A stretch of 64,000 nt of DNA from Rickettsia endosymbiont of Ceutorhynchus obstrictus (GTDB taxonomy: Bacteria > Pseudomonadota > Alphaproteobacteria > Rickettsiales > Rickettsiaceae), in NCBI RefSeq assembly GCF_964026565.1, contig NZ_OZ032162.1, positions 186,001 to 250,000 on the forward strand, given 5' to 3'. Below, piece by piece: positions 54,161 to 62,823 of this stretch; position 1 is the stretch's first letter, and each line of letters begins with the position of its first letter. The notes beneath the pieces were generated by a model, which saw only the letters and a list, made by a program, of their open reading frames with translations, was not told the DNA's origin and made no database searches. Position numbers and translations under genes: made by a program.

Positions 54161-54504
54161 CGACGTGGCAATCTAAAAAATTATGAAACAACCAGCAGTA
54201 TATATTGTTACAGATAAACGTGGTGGTACGATTTATACAGGTGTAACTTCAAATCTTATTAAGCGTATATATGAACATAGGAATGGGCTTATTAAAGGGT
54301 TTAGTACAAAATATAATTGTAAAATACTAGTATTTTATGAAATTCATGAAACTATGATATCTGCAATAGCTAGAGAAAAACAAATTAAAGCAGGCTCAAG
54401 AGAAAAGAAAATTAAGCTAATTGAGCAAATAAATTTAGAATGGAAGGATTTATATAAAGAAATTATTTAGATTGCCGCACTCCCTTCGGTCGCTCGCAAT
54501 GACG
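54141..54504 (+). mobile_element. complete palindromic element carrying a GIY-YIG nuclease gene (copy 2)
   Basis: The cleanest full-length unit. Left arm 54141-54174 (CGTCATTGCGAGGAGCG...GGCAATCT), then 8 bp, then the 288-bp nuclease gene, whose stop codon TAG is the first part of the right arm (TAGATTGCCGC...CTCGCAATGACG, 54469-54504). The arms are inverted copies and carry the GTCATTGCGAG and ATTGCC hallmarks of class-B elements. It lies between sucA and sucB, and its left arm supplies the last codons of sucA. Confidence 0.85.
54183..54470 (+). CDS. GIY-YIG nuclease (copy 2)
   Basis: 95 residues, same family as the gene at 50810. GIY-YIG core VYIVTDKRGGTIYTGVTS (about 6-23), catalytic R in LIKRIYEHR, glutamate in IAREKQIK. 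The frame is intact, with about 79 percent identity to copy 1 counted by eye; most changes are conservative (V/I, K/R, N/K). This suggests both are under selection or recently duplicated. ATG lies 8 bp after the class-B left arm, and the stop codon is shared with the right arm. It reads in the same direction as sucA and sucB, so it could be carried on their transcript. Confidence 0.9.
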   Translation: MKQPAVYIVTDKRGGTIYTGVTSNLIKRIYEHRNGLIKGFSTKYNCKILVFYEIHETMISAIAREKQIKAGSREKKIKLIEQINLEWKDLYKEII

Positions 54505-54590
54505 CTGAAAGGTATCCGCGCAACAATGCCGCACGGGAATGACATAAAAAAATACAAAAATGACATATTAGTAACAAGGAGTAAAACAAT

Positions 54591-55808
54591 ATGAGCGTTA
54601 AAATTACAGTGCCGTCTCTCGGCGAATCGGTTACGGAAGCGACTATTGCCAAATGGTATAAAAAAGAAGGTGATGCCGTTAAAATAGATGAGTTGTTATT
54701 AGAGCTTGAGACGGAAAAAGTTACGCTAGAAGTTAATGCTTCTGCTAACGGTACTATTAGTAAAATATTAAAAAATGAAGGAACAAATGTAGCAGTCGGT
54801 GAGGATATAGGGGAAATTCTAGAAGGAGAGGCAGGAACTACTACATCGCCGCAGCCGCAAAAAGATACTGCAAATTCTACGCCTCCTAAAGTCGCTACGC
54901 CTCAAATGTCAGAAAAAGTTACGGCAGCCAACACTAGCCTTGCTCCGTCCGTACAAAAATTAGTGACTGAGAATAAACTTGATCCGAGTAATATAAAAGC
55001 TTCCGGTAGAGACGGAAGAATAACTAAAGGCGATGTATTGGAAGTATTAAATACTCCTGCAAGTCAAGCACCGACTCCACAAGCAACTAGCGGCATAAAA
55101 GCAAATGACGATAGAGTGCAGCGTGTTCGTATGTCGCGTTTGCGTAAAACTATTGCCCAGCGTTTAAAAGATTCTCAAAATACGGCAGCTATTTTGACGA
55201 CTTTTAACGAAATTGATATGTCGAAAGTAATAGCTTTGCGTACGCAATATAAAGAAGAATTTGAAAAAAAGCATAATGTAAAACTCGGATTTATGTCTTT
55301 TTTCGTGAAAGCTACTATTGAAGCTTTAAAAACGATTCCTTCAGTAAATGCCGAAATAGACGGCGATGATATTGTTTATAAAAATTATTACGATATCGGC
55401 GTAGCGGTCGGTACAAATCAAGGTCTGGTAGTACCCGTTATTAGAAATGCCGATAATTTAGGATTTGCCGGCGTAGAAAAAGAAATCGGTGCCTTAGCTC
55501 AAAAAGCGAGAGAAGGGAAATTATCTATGACCGATCTGTCGGGCGGAACTTTTTCGATTTCTAACGGTGGAGTATATGGCTCGTTATTATCAACCCCGAT
55601 TATTAATCCTCCGCAATCGGGTATTTTAGGGCTTCATAAAACAGAAGAAAGAGCCGTGATAATAAACGGCAAAATTGAAGTGCGTCCGATGATGTATATT
55701 GCATTATCTTATGACCACCGAATAATAGACGGCAAGGAAGGCGTTACTTTTTTAGTAAAAATTAAAGAACTTATTGAAAATCCGGAAAAATTATTGTTAA
55801 ATTTGTAA
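54591..55808 (+). CDS. sucB: dihydrolipoyl succinyltransferase (E2 of 2-oxoglutarate dehydrogenase)
   Basis: 405 residues, normal. Lipoyl domain 1-about 80 with the lipoylation lysine in [12 protein letters not shown] (about 37-48). A linker rich in P, T and A is followed by the peripheral subunit-binding domain (about 118-155, [32 protein letters not shown]). The catalytic domain (about 178-405) has the [21 protein letters not shown] start and the active-site [13 protein letters not shown] near 373-385 (H and D). Ribosome site AAGGAG precedes ATG. It is preceded by the GIY-YIG element rather than directly by sucA, and lipA in this window would supply its cofactor. Confidence 0.97.
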   Translation: MSVKITVPSLGESVTEATIAKWYKKEGDAVKIDELLLELETEKVTLEVNASANGTISKILKNEGTNVAVGEDIGEILEGEAGTTTSPQPQKDTANSTPPKVATPQMSEKVTAANTSLAPSVQKLVTENKLDPSNIKASGRDGRITKGDVLEVLNTPASQAPTPQATSGIKANDDRVQRVRMSRLRKTIAQRLKDSQNTAAILTTFNEIDMSKVIALRTQYKEEFEKKHNVKLGFMSFFVKATIEALKTIPSVNAEIDGDDIVYKNYYDIGVAVGTNQGLVVPVIRNADNLGFAGVEKEIGALAQKAREGKLSMTDLSGGTFSISNGGVYGSLLSTPIINPPQSGILGLHKTEERAVIINGKIEVRPMMYIALSYDHRIIDGKEGVTFLVKIKELIENPEKLLLNL

Positions 55809-55842
55809 TAAAATCTTTCTATTAGAGGTTGGGAGTATCATC

Positions 55843-58800
55843 ATGTCTAAAGAACAAATAGATTTGAACGTAGCGATAGAAAAAATTAGTCCCGCTTCTA
55901 AAGAAATAGAAGATTATATTATTGCTCAAAGACAAGCGGTAAGCCTTGACCCAAATGCTAATCTAACTTTAAATCAATATTTAAAAGATAAATATTTTAA
56001 AGATAAAAACGTAATCGCGGTTGCAGATTTATCAAATAGAGATTTTAGCAAAGAAGGTACCGATAAAATTATCGATCTTGCAGGCGGAGATTTTAGCGGT
56101 GTTATCTTAAAAAATACTAGTTTTAAAGGATGTGATTTATCGAATGCTTTGTTTTGTGATGTTGATTTCGATAATGCTTATTTTGAAGATACTATTTTAC
56201 GAAATATAGATTTTAGAGGTGCTACTCTTGAAAATTGCAGATTTTCCGAAAATTATAAAAATTATTCATCTTTAGGGAAAGGGCAAGAACTTGAAGGTAT
56301 AAAATATAGTACTACCTCATCTTTAGGAAGAATATATGCCGATGTTAAGGCTGAACGTTTTAAAAGAAAGGAGCACGAAAAAACAATAGTCGAAAAAAAA
56401 CAAGAATTAAATGAAATTTATAAAACTTTGACTGTGCAGCAAACTGCTTGGTATGTTATCGGAAGAAATACCGGTAATGAAAAATACGATAAGTTAGATG
56501 CAGAACTTAAATTAATGCTACATAAAAATATTTTTCCGCCGAAAGATTTGGTAATGCATGCAAGTTTTCAAAATATTTTTAGTAGTGAACACTCAATATT
56601 TGATCCTGCTTATATAAGAGGCTCTAATAAAGAAGAAAAAGAGCAAGAAATAAAGCTCGTATCTTTAACGCGAGAAGATGTTATAAGTTATCTAAGTGAA
56701 AGAAAAACTAATGAGAAGCTTAGTTTAAACGATTTTGCTAAAAGTAAATTAACTACGCCGCTTAGTCAAACTGTAAGAGTAGTTGCTGATTTATCAAGTA
56801 AAATTGATATGCTTACTAATAATGAGTGGCGCGGTAGAGTTGATTTATCCGGTTTAGACTTTACCGGTGCTGATTTGAGTGAGGCAATTTTTGCCGGTTC
56901 AATTTTAACTAATTGTAAATTTGAGAATACAAATATAAGTAAAGCAAATTTTGAAAGTGTTGAACTTCAAAATGCAAGCTTTACGAACGTTAATGCTGAT
57001 AATACCAATTTCTTTAATACTAATATAAAAAATGCCGTTGTTGAGCATAGTGAGTTTACCCATGCTTTTATGTCTCGTTCCGATGGTAAAGAAGTAGTAG
57101 TAAAAAATTCAAATTTTGATTATGCGAATATAAAAGACGGAAAATGGGATGAGTCAAAACTTGTGAATTCTACATTTAATTACGCTAACTTAGAGGGTAT
57201 TTCCTTGATCTCTGCGGACTTACAAAAGGTAAAAATGCAGCATGCAATACTTGATAATGCAATTTTAACAGGTTGCAAAGTTATAGAATGTGATTTATCA
57301 AATTCTTTAATGAATAAAGTGGAGGCAAGCAAAGCAGAGTTTCGTGATACTATTTTAAAAAATATAGAAGCTAAAGGAGTAAATTTAACGGAAGCTGAGT
57401 TAGATAAGCTAGTAACACTTGAAGGTGCGGATTTACAGAATGCTATTTTAAAAAGGATTAACGCGGAAGGAGTAAATTTTGCTAAAGCTAATCTAGATTT
57501 AGTGCAAGCTCAAGAAGCCAATTTACGCGGTAGCATATTAACCGATGCTACGGCAAAATTCGCTAATTTCCGAGGAGCCATTTTCAGAGAAGCTAAGGCT
57601 CAAGGTGTTAATTTAAGTTATAGTAATCTTGAAAAAGTTGATGCACAAAATGCGGATTTTACTAAAGCTTTAATGAGGCGAGTTCAAGCAGAAAATGCGG
57701 ATTTTACTGCCGTGAATTTTACGAAAGCCGATCTTACTCGATCAAACTTGAAAAAAGCAATTTTAGTACAGATACAAGCAGGAAAAGCAATATTAGACGG
57801 TGTAAATTTATATGATGTTAAGCTAAAAGAGGCTAATATAAATGAAGCTACTATAGATAACGAAACTAATATTGCTCATACCGATATTACAAATATTAAA
57901 GGTAATTTTGTTCAAGACGGGCAGCAAATTTCGCCGTTAGAGCTTAAAAATAAGCAAGAAAAATTAGAAGTAGAAAATAAGAAAAATGTTCAAACTACAG
58001 CGCAAGGATTTTTAAAAGGAGTAATAGATACGGTTAGCTTGTTGCCGCCGACTATACGAAATGTTCAAGGATTTAAAGAATTATATGATAATTTTATAAA
58101 ATTTCAGGAAGTAGATAATAAATTACTTAGCGATAAATTATTAGTAGAAGAGCGTAAAAATTTACAAAAACAACAAGCAGAGTATGCCGCTAATTTAATA
58201 AAAGGAGCGCAACCGGTTTTAAAAAGTTATCAATCTATTTTAAATAATCCGGCAAGCTCTGATTTTCTAAAAGATAACGTAGCGCAAGCGGCAATTATTC
58301 CGGTGTTAAATGCTGTCCTAACTCCTATACTAACTGAGCTATACACTCCGGAAGCGCAGGCAACAGGTGTTGTAATTCCTAATATGTTTGATAGAGTTAG
58401 TCCCCGTTTTATTAGAGATTTACTTCCCGTATCGATAAATTTAGTAGTAAGTGTTTTAGAAGGCGATTCAAATCAAAAAATGCAGGATATTTATAAAAAT
58501 TTAGCTGTACGGTCGGAAAATTCAAGGGAAAATATCATTGGAAGTGCATTTGAAATATTAAGCACCGATAATGTGCAGAATATTATTAACGATGATCTTA
58601 TACCGTTTTTAAAAGATACTAAAAACCAAGAAGAATTTGTAAAAATTGCTCAAAATGCTATGGATAATAGTTTAGGTCGGGAAATTCCTAAAAAACTATT
58701 TGCCGATACCGTAAATTTAGCCGTAGATGTAAGTGCTGCAATGCTTGCTAGCACGCCGCAAATTATTGAAAACTATCAAGAATTCACAAAATATCAAAGT

Positions 58801-60198
58801 AATAGTGAAAAACTTTTAACTAATAACAATTTATCGCTAGAAGAAAAAAATAATTTAGTAGATGAACAAAAAGAATCGATAAAAAATATTTTAAAGAACA
58901 CTGAAATATTTGTTAATAATATATCACCTATTTTAGAGAATAATTTAACAGAGTATTTTAAAAATAATATAAATGATATTTTGAAATTTTTAGATAAACC
59001 GCAAGTTCAAGATCGTATAAGATCGTATGATATAACGCCGGAATTTGCTAAAAATTCTACGAAAGCAATATTACCGTTTATGGAAGAAATTTTGCCTTTG
59101 GTAACTAAACTTACTAAAAATTCTTTAGAAGGTGAGAATAAAGAAAAATTAACCGAACTATTTTCACAAATTCAAGAAGTGATGAATGCACATCCCGATA
59201 ATCAATCGGAAAAAGTAGGAATAGTAGTTAAGTCTTTAATTAGTTTCAAAAAAGCTAATCCGGAAATAGAAAAGATTTTAGAAAAAGAAATCCCGGAATT
59301 ATTAGTAAAGCATGCGGATACTCTTGGACCGGTAGTTGAAGAATTTTTAAATAAAACTGAAATGGGTAAGAAAGTAAAAATCCAAGGTGAGAAAATTATT
59401 CAGGTATTAGGAGAACATGCACCGGCTTTGGGAAAAATTGTAAGCTCATATAGTAAAGGTCAATACGGCGCAATGGTGAGACCTATATTTGAGTTATTAG
59501 CCGATAAAAAAGTACTCGGAATAATAACAAAAAGTATTATTAATTTAAGCGCATATAAATTTCAAGAAAGCTTTGTTCCAAATAAAATACGGAATAAGGT
59601 AATCGGGTCGGAAATGAATAAAACTATAGTTGAGCTTTTAGAAACACAATCAACATTATCTGATAAACAAATTAATTTAGCATTATTATTTCATGAAAGA
59701 GATAAACAATTAACGGAAAAGGAATATTCAGCGATGTTTTCTTATTCGTTAAGAGATAAAAATCTTAAAGGGTTATCTTTTGAAAAATCGGTATTAAAAT
59801 TTGATAATTTTAAAGTTAAAGGATTTAATTTTGATAATACTAAATTTAAAGAATGTTCTTTTAAAGGAGCTATATTAGAAGAGTGTTCCTTTAAAGGAAC
59901 TATTTTTAATGAACAAGTGAATTTTGAAGGGGCGACTATTGATGCTGCAACTCTAACAACGCTTATTCCGGCAATTAAAAAATATAACGCTAAACATCCG
60001 GATAGCCGTATTGCTTTAGACAAAGTAAAAATTGCAGGAGATGTAAGTAAAATTGATTTTTCAGGAGTGGTTTTAAATAATCCGGAATTTATAAAAAACA
60101 ACAAAGTTGAGTTGCAAGAAGATAAGGAAACACCTAAAAATGATAAACAATTTAAATCGGTTGTTATGAATAATAAGAAAAATGGCAGGGGGATTTAA
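55843..60198 (+). CDS. giant pentapeptide-repeat protein with internal helical duplication
   Basis: 1451 residues, no signal peptide and no clear membrane helix. Three pentapeptide-repeat blocks (A(D/N)LxX pattern): about 82-134 (LKNTSFKGCDLSNALF), a long one about 329-686 (LDFTGADLSEAIFAGSILTNCKF, then many LENANFxxA units) and a short one about 1309-1368 (FNFDNTKFKECSFKGAILEE). Between the second and third lies a helix-rich region of about 620 residues that seems to contain two tandem copies spaced about 235 residues apart: FKELYDNFIKFQEVDNKLLS at about 741 matches YQEFTKYQSNSEKLLT at about 976, and SVLEGDSNQKM at about 870 matches NSLEGENKEKL at about 1096. It lies 34 bp after sucB. Function unknown; candidate effector or scaffold. 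Confidence 0.85.
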   Translation: MSKEQIDLNVAIEKISPASKEIEDYIIAQRQAVSLDPNANLTLNQYLKDKYFKDKNVIAVADLSNRDFSKEGTDKIIDLAGGDFSGVILKNTSFKGCDLSNALFCDVDFDNAYFEDTILRNIDFRGATLENCRFSENYKNYSSLGKGQELEGIKYSTTSSLGRIYADVKAERFKRKEHEKTIVEKKQELNEIYKTLTVQQTAWYVIGRNTGNEKYDKLDAELKLMLHKNIFPPKDLVMHASFQNIFSSEHSIFDPAYIRGSNKEEKEQEIKLVSLTREDVISYLSERKTNEKLSLNDFAKSKLTTPLSQTVRVVADLSSKIDMLTNNEWRGRVDLSGLDFTGADLSEAIFAGSILTNCKFENTNISKANFESVELQNASFTNVNADNTNFFNTNIKNAVVEHSEFTHAFMSRSDGKEVVVKNSNFDYANIKDGKWDESKLVNSTFNYANLEGISLISADLQKVKMQHAILDNAILTGCKVIECDLSNSLMNKVEASKAEFRDTILKNIEAKGVNLTEAELDKLVTLEGADLQNAILKRINAEGVNFAKANLDLVQAQEANLRGSILTDATAKFANFRGAIFREAKAQGVNLSYSNLEKVDAQNADFTKALMRRVQAENADFTAVNFTKADLTRSNLKKAILVQIQAGKAILDGVNLYDVKLKEANINEATIDNETNIAHTDITNIKGNFVQDGQQISPLELKNKQEKLEVENKKNVQTTAQGFLKGVIDTVSLLPPTIRNVQGFKELYDNFIKFQEVDNKLLSDKLLVEERKNLQKQQAEYAANLIKGAQPVLKSYQSILNNPASSDFLKDNVAQAAIIPVLNAVLTPILTELYTPEAQATGVVIPNMFDRVSPRFIRDLLPVSINLVVSVLEGDSNQKMQDIYKNLAVRSENSRENIIGSAFEILSTDNVQNIINDDLIPFLKDTKNQEEFVKIAQNAMDNSLGREIPKKLFADTVNLAVDVSAAMLASTPQIIENYQEFTKYQSNSEKLLTNNNLSLEEKNNLVDEQKESIKNILKNTEIFVNNISPILENNLTEYFKNNINDILKFLDKPQVQDRIRSYDITPEFAKNSTKAILPFMEEILPLVTKLTKNSLEGENKEKLTELFSQIQEVMNAHPDNQSEKVGIVVKSLISFKKANPEIEKILEKEIPELLVKHADTLGPVVEEFLNKTEMGKKVKIQGEKIIQVLGEHAPALGKIVSSYSKGQYGAMVRPIFELLADKKVLGIITKSIINLSAYKFQESFVPNKIRNKVIGSEMNKTIVELLETQSTLSDKQINLALLFHERDKQLTEKEYSAMFSYSLRDKNLKGLSFEKSVLKFDNFKVKGFNFDNTKFKECSFKGAILEECSFKGTIFNEQVNFEGATIDAATLTTLIPAIKKYNAKHPDSRIALDKVKIAGDVSKIDFSGVVLNNPEFIKNNKVELQEDKETPKNDKQFKSVVMNNKKNGRGI

Positions 60199-60296
60199 TT
60201 TGAATATTCACTTAATTAACTTGCAGGAATTCGTATATTATTTTATGGTAAGTCTCTTTATATTTGTAGAATAACTCTAAAGGCAGAATGTAAGCA

Positions 60297-60713
60297 ATGA
60301 TAAAATGTACCCGTCGGATTGAATTTGATGCCGGACATAGAATTATCGGGCATCAAAATAAATGTCAATTTCTGCACGGTCACCGATATATTCTTGAAGT
60401 AACCGCTGCCGCTAAAAATACTAACAAACTAGGAATGATAGTTGATTTCGGCGAAATTAAGCTTTTTGCCAAAAAATGGATAGACGATAATTTTGATCAT
60501 AGCCTTATCTTACATCAAGACGATAAAGAAATAGGAGAAAAAATAGCTAGTTGGACGGGTCAAAAAATATATTATATGCAGGATAACCCTACTGCCGAAA
60601 ATATTGCACTTCATTTAAAGAATGATATTTTCCCTAAGATTTTCACCGGTCAAAGCTTTATTATTACTAGCCTTAAGTTATTTGAAACGCCTAATTGTTT
60701 CGTTGAGGTATAG
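60297..60713 (+). CDS. queD: 6-carboxytetrahydropterin synthase
   Basis: Converts dihydroneopterin triphosphate to 6-carboxytetrahydropterin, an early queuosine step. 138 residues, normal. Motifs: [32 protein letters not shown] (about 4-35) with the zinc histidines (GHR, HGH) and the catalytic cysteine C24, MIVDFGEIK near 47, [13 protein letters not shown] (about 65-77) and [13 protein letters not shown] (about 100-112). The GHR and HGHRY pair is diagnostic. Together with queF (9.5 kb) it shows the cell makes, at least partly, its own queuosine precursor. Confidence 0.95.
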   Translation: MIKCTRRIEFDAGHRIIGHQNKCQFLHGHRYILEVTAAAKNTNKLGMIVDFGEIKLFAKKWIDDNFDHSLILHQDDKEIGEKIASWTGQKIYYMQDNPTAENIALHLKNDIFPKIFTGQSFIITSLKLFETPNCFVEV

Positions 60714-60717
60714 AAGA

Positions 60718-61038
60718 GTGCAGCAATATTGTATAATTTTAACTACTACTAATAGTAGAAAAATATTAGATGAAATAATTAATATTTTACTGGACATGAA
60801 TTTAGCTTCTTGTATACAAATAGAAGATATTAAAAGTTATTTTAAGTGGGAAGGTAAGTTAACTTCTGAAAAAGAATATAGGGCTATAATCAAAGCTAAA
60901 TCAGATAATTACAAGAAAATTGAAGAGATAATAGTAAAAATTCATAATTATGAAGTACCGCAAATAATAAAAATTGATATTGATGACGGTTTAAAAGCAT
61001 ATTTAAATTGGATAAGTTCCGAAGGAAACGGGTTATAG
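60718..61038 (+). CDS. cutA: divalent-cation tolerance protein CutA
   Basis: 106 residues from GTG 60718, the usual CutA length. An upstream in-frame ATG at 60622 would give 138 residues overlapping queD by 92 bp and encode an unrelated N-terminus, so it is rejected. Family segments: YCIILTTTNSRKILDEIINILLDMNLASCIQIEDIKSYFKWEGKL (about 3-48, with the NLASCIQ and Y-x-W-x-GK motifs) and KIHNYEVPQIIKIDID (the H-x-Y-E-V-P motif). CutA forms a trimer; a role in copper or other metal tolerance is disputed. It begins 4 bp after queD and is probably co-transcribed with it. Confidence 0.85.
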   Translation: MQQYCIILTTTNSRKILDEIINILLDMNLASCIQIEDIKSYFKWEGKLTSEKEYRAIIKAKSDNYKKIEEIIVKIHNYEVPQIIKIDIDDGLKAYLNWISSEGNGL

Positions 61039-61194
61039 GCGGTTAAACAACAAAAGTAACGTTATCATTGTGAGCCGATATTGTTGCGTGGATACTAGAA
61101 ATCGTCATTGCGAGAAGCTGTAGGCGTTGCTGCATGGCTCATAATTTACCGCATTATGGTTATTACAAGTATGGTGTCATACCGTGGCTTGACC

Positions 61195-61379
61195 CACTAC
61201 TGTACGAACGTTTAAATAAAGAGGTGAAAATTCTGTCATTCCGTGGCTACGACCACTTCAGTCCAGCTTATAATATCATAAAAAGATTCTAAAATAAGTC
61301 TAATATGGCTTTATTTTCCTGGATGCCGTGATCAAGTCACGGCATGACACAGCCTTTTTTCAACGTTCGTACAGTAGTG
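61195..61379. mobile_element. element M1 (copy 8)
   Basis: 185 bp, inverted orientation relative to copy 1. Perfect ends CACTACTGTACGAACGTT. Exact 9-bp direct repeats GGCTTGACC at 61186-61194 and 61380-61388. It shares with copy 7 the internal change in which the second hairpin arm reads CTTCAGTC / GACTGAAG instead of GGAATCC / GGATTCC, so the two are sister copies. Confidence 0.9.
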
Positions 61380-61418
61380 GGCTTGACCACGGTATCCAGA
61401 AAAAACTTAATAAAAAAG

Positions 61419-61480
61419 CTGGATGCCGTGATCAAGTCACGGCATGACACAGCCTTTTTCTCAACGTTCATGCACTAGTG
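61419..61480. mobile_element. half of an M1 element (right part only)
   Basis: It starts at the class-A CTGGATGCCGTGATC and ends CAACGTTCATGCACTAGTG, a diverged M1 right end. The left half is missing, and the left class-A arm runs straight into the element's internal arm. This looks like recombination between the element's internal hairpin and the host hairpin, which are near-identical. Confidence 0.65.
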
Positions 61481-61532
61481 GGTCAAGCCACGGTATGACA
61501 AACTAAAGATTTAAAACTTAATAAGTATAATA

Positions 61533-62735
61533 ATGAAATTATGGAAAAAAGTTACCTTAGGGTTGATCTTAGGGGTTATATTCGGTAGTTATTTATCTAG
61601 CTATGTTTCGTATGTTAAGCCGATAGGCGATATTTTTCTGCGTTTGATTAAAATGATCATTGCGCCTTTAATTTTCTTTAGCTTGGTTTCCGGTATTACT
61701 AGTATGAAAGATTCTTCCGCTCTCGGTAGGGTAGGGATGAAAGCAGTATTAGCATTTTTGGGAACAACTTTTTTTGCTACGGTTTTTGGTCTTGCGGTAG
61801 CTCTTATATTAAAACCGGGGCATGGAATTCATATGGATCTCGGTGCTACTCATACTGTTTCGACTGTAGCTACTTTTAATATATTTGATTTTTTCGTACG
61901 CATTGTACCGGACAATGCAATAGGTGCTTTTGCCAACGATGATGTCTTACAAATTGTATTTTTTGCAATATTTACCGGCATTACTTTAAATAAAATGGGA
62001 ACTACTGCAGAACCGGTTACGGATTTGATTCATTTAATGTCAAAAATGGTTTTAAAGATGATCTCATTCGTTATTCAATTATCGCCGTACGGTGCTTTTG
62101 CTTTAACGGCTTGGATAGTCGGTATGTACGGTATAGAAGTCATGAGTAGTTTGTCGAAGCTAGTTATGGCGGTTGTGGTTGCCATGATATTTCAATATTT
62201 GATTTTTGGGTTACTTATTTATTTATTTTGCCGAGTATCACCGATACCGTTTTATAAAAAGAGTTTCGAGTATCAAATTTTAGCGTTTTCTACCTCAAGC
62301 AGTAAGGCAACTCTGGCAACGACGATGCAGGTTTGTCGTGAACGATTAGGTATTTCCGAGGCTAGCACTTCGTTTGTATTGCCTCTTGGGGCATCAATCA
62401 ATATGGATGGTTTTGCCATAAATTTATCCCTTACTACTATATTTTTTGCGCAAATGATGGGAGTAACACTGGCTCCCCACGATTATTTAGTTATTATTTT
62501 AACTTCTACGCTTGGCTCCATAGGCGGCGCCGGTATTCCCGGGGCTTCTTTAATAATGTTGCCGATGGTGCTTTCATCGGTTCACTTGCCGATAGAAGGG
62601 GTAGCTATTATTGCCGGCATTGATAGAATACTTGATATGTTACGTACGACAATTAATATTACGGGGGATGCAACAATTACCTTGATTATTGATAATAGTG
62701 AAGGTACCTTAGATAAAGAAAAATATTTAGCTTAA
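61533..62735 (+). CDS. gltP: proton/sodium-dicarboxylate or glutamate symporter (DAACS family)
   Basis: 400 residues with eight transmembrane helices plus two re-entrant loops. The first hairpin motif is STSSSKATLATTM (about 247-259, the family SSSSxxTLP). The helix 7 NMDG motif is SINMDGFAIN (about 286-295). The second hairpin is GSIGGAGIPGA (about 329-339). Helix 8 keeps D-x-x-x-D-x-x-R-T-x-x-N as DRILDMLRTTINITGD. Substrate would be glutamate, aspartate or succinate drawn from the host cytosol. It is followed by a perfect 13-bp inverted repeat and a TAXI-type binding protein. Confidence 0.93.
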   Translation: MKLWKKVTLGLILGVIFGSYLSSYVSYVKPIGDIFLRLIKMIIAPLIFFSLVSGITSMKDSSALGRVGMKAVLAFLGTTFFATVFGLAVALILKPGHGIHMDLGATHTVSTVATFNIFDFFVRIVPDNAIGAFANDDVLQIVFFAIFTGITLNKMGTTAEPVTDLIHLMSKMVLKMISFVIQLSPYGAFALTAWIVGMYGIEVMSSLSKLVMAVVVAMIFQYLIFGLLIYLFCRVSPIPFYKKSFEYQILAFSTSSSKATLATTMQVCRERLGISEASTSFVLPLGASINMDGFAINLSLTTIFFAQMMGVTLAPHDYLVIILTSTLGSIGGAGIPGASLIMLPMVLSSVHLPIEGVAIIAGIDRILDMLRTTINITGDATITLIIDNSEGTLDKEKYLA

Positions 62736-62744
62736 ATTAACGTG

Positions 62745-62773
62745 AACTATGGATAATTCTTATCCATAGTTCG
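62745..62773. terminator. perfect 13-bp inverted repeat after gltP
   Basis: GAACTATGGATAA, a 3-base loop TTC, then TTATCCATAGTTC. It lies 9 bases after the gltP stop and 50 bases before the next gene. There is no U-run after it (GGGTTAAATT follows), so it may be an attenuator, an mRNA 3'-end stabiliser or an operator rather than a simple terminator. Confidence 0.45.
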
Positions 62774-62823
62774 GGTTAAATTATACTCGTTCAACTCTTC
62801 ATTTCACGGGAGTATACAATATT

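Larger units (their letters stand above)
61039..61532. repeat. repeat region upstream of the dicarboxylate symporter
   Basis: Outer motif fragments (about 61120, GGCGTTGCTGCATGGCTC) and the 45-base linker are followed by a class-A element with M1 copy 8 in its loop (61195-61379) and then a half M1 (61419-61480) fused to the class-A partner. The half has its own 9-bp GGTCAAGCC afterwards (61481-61489). No gene; gltP follows 32 bp later. Confidence 0.8.

Noticed and set aside
60622..60717. Upstream ATG for cutA giving a 138-residue product
   Set aside because: It overlaps queD by 92 bp and encodes no CutA sequence before the GTG at 60718.
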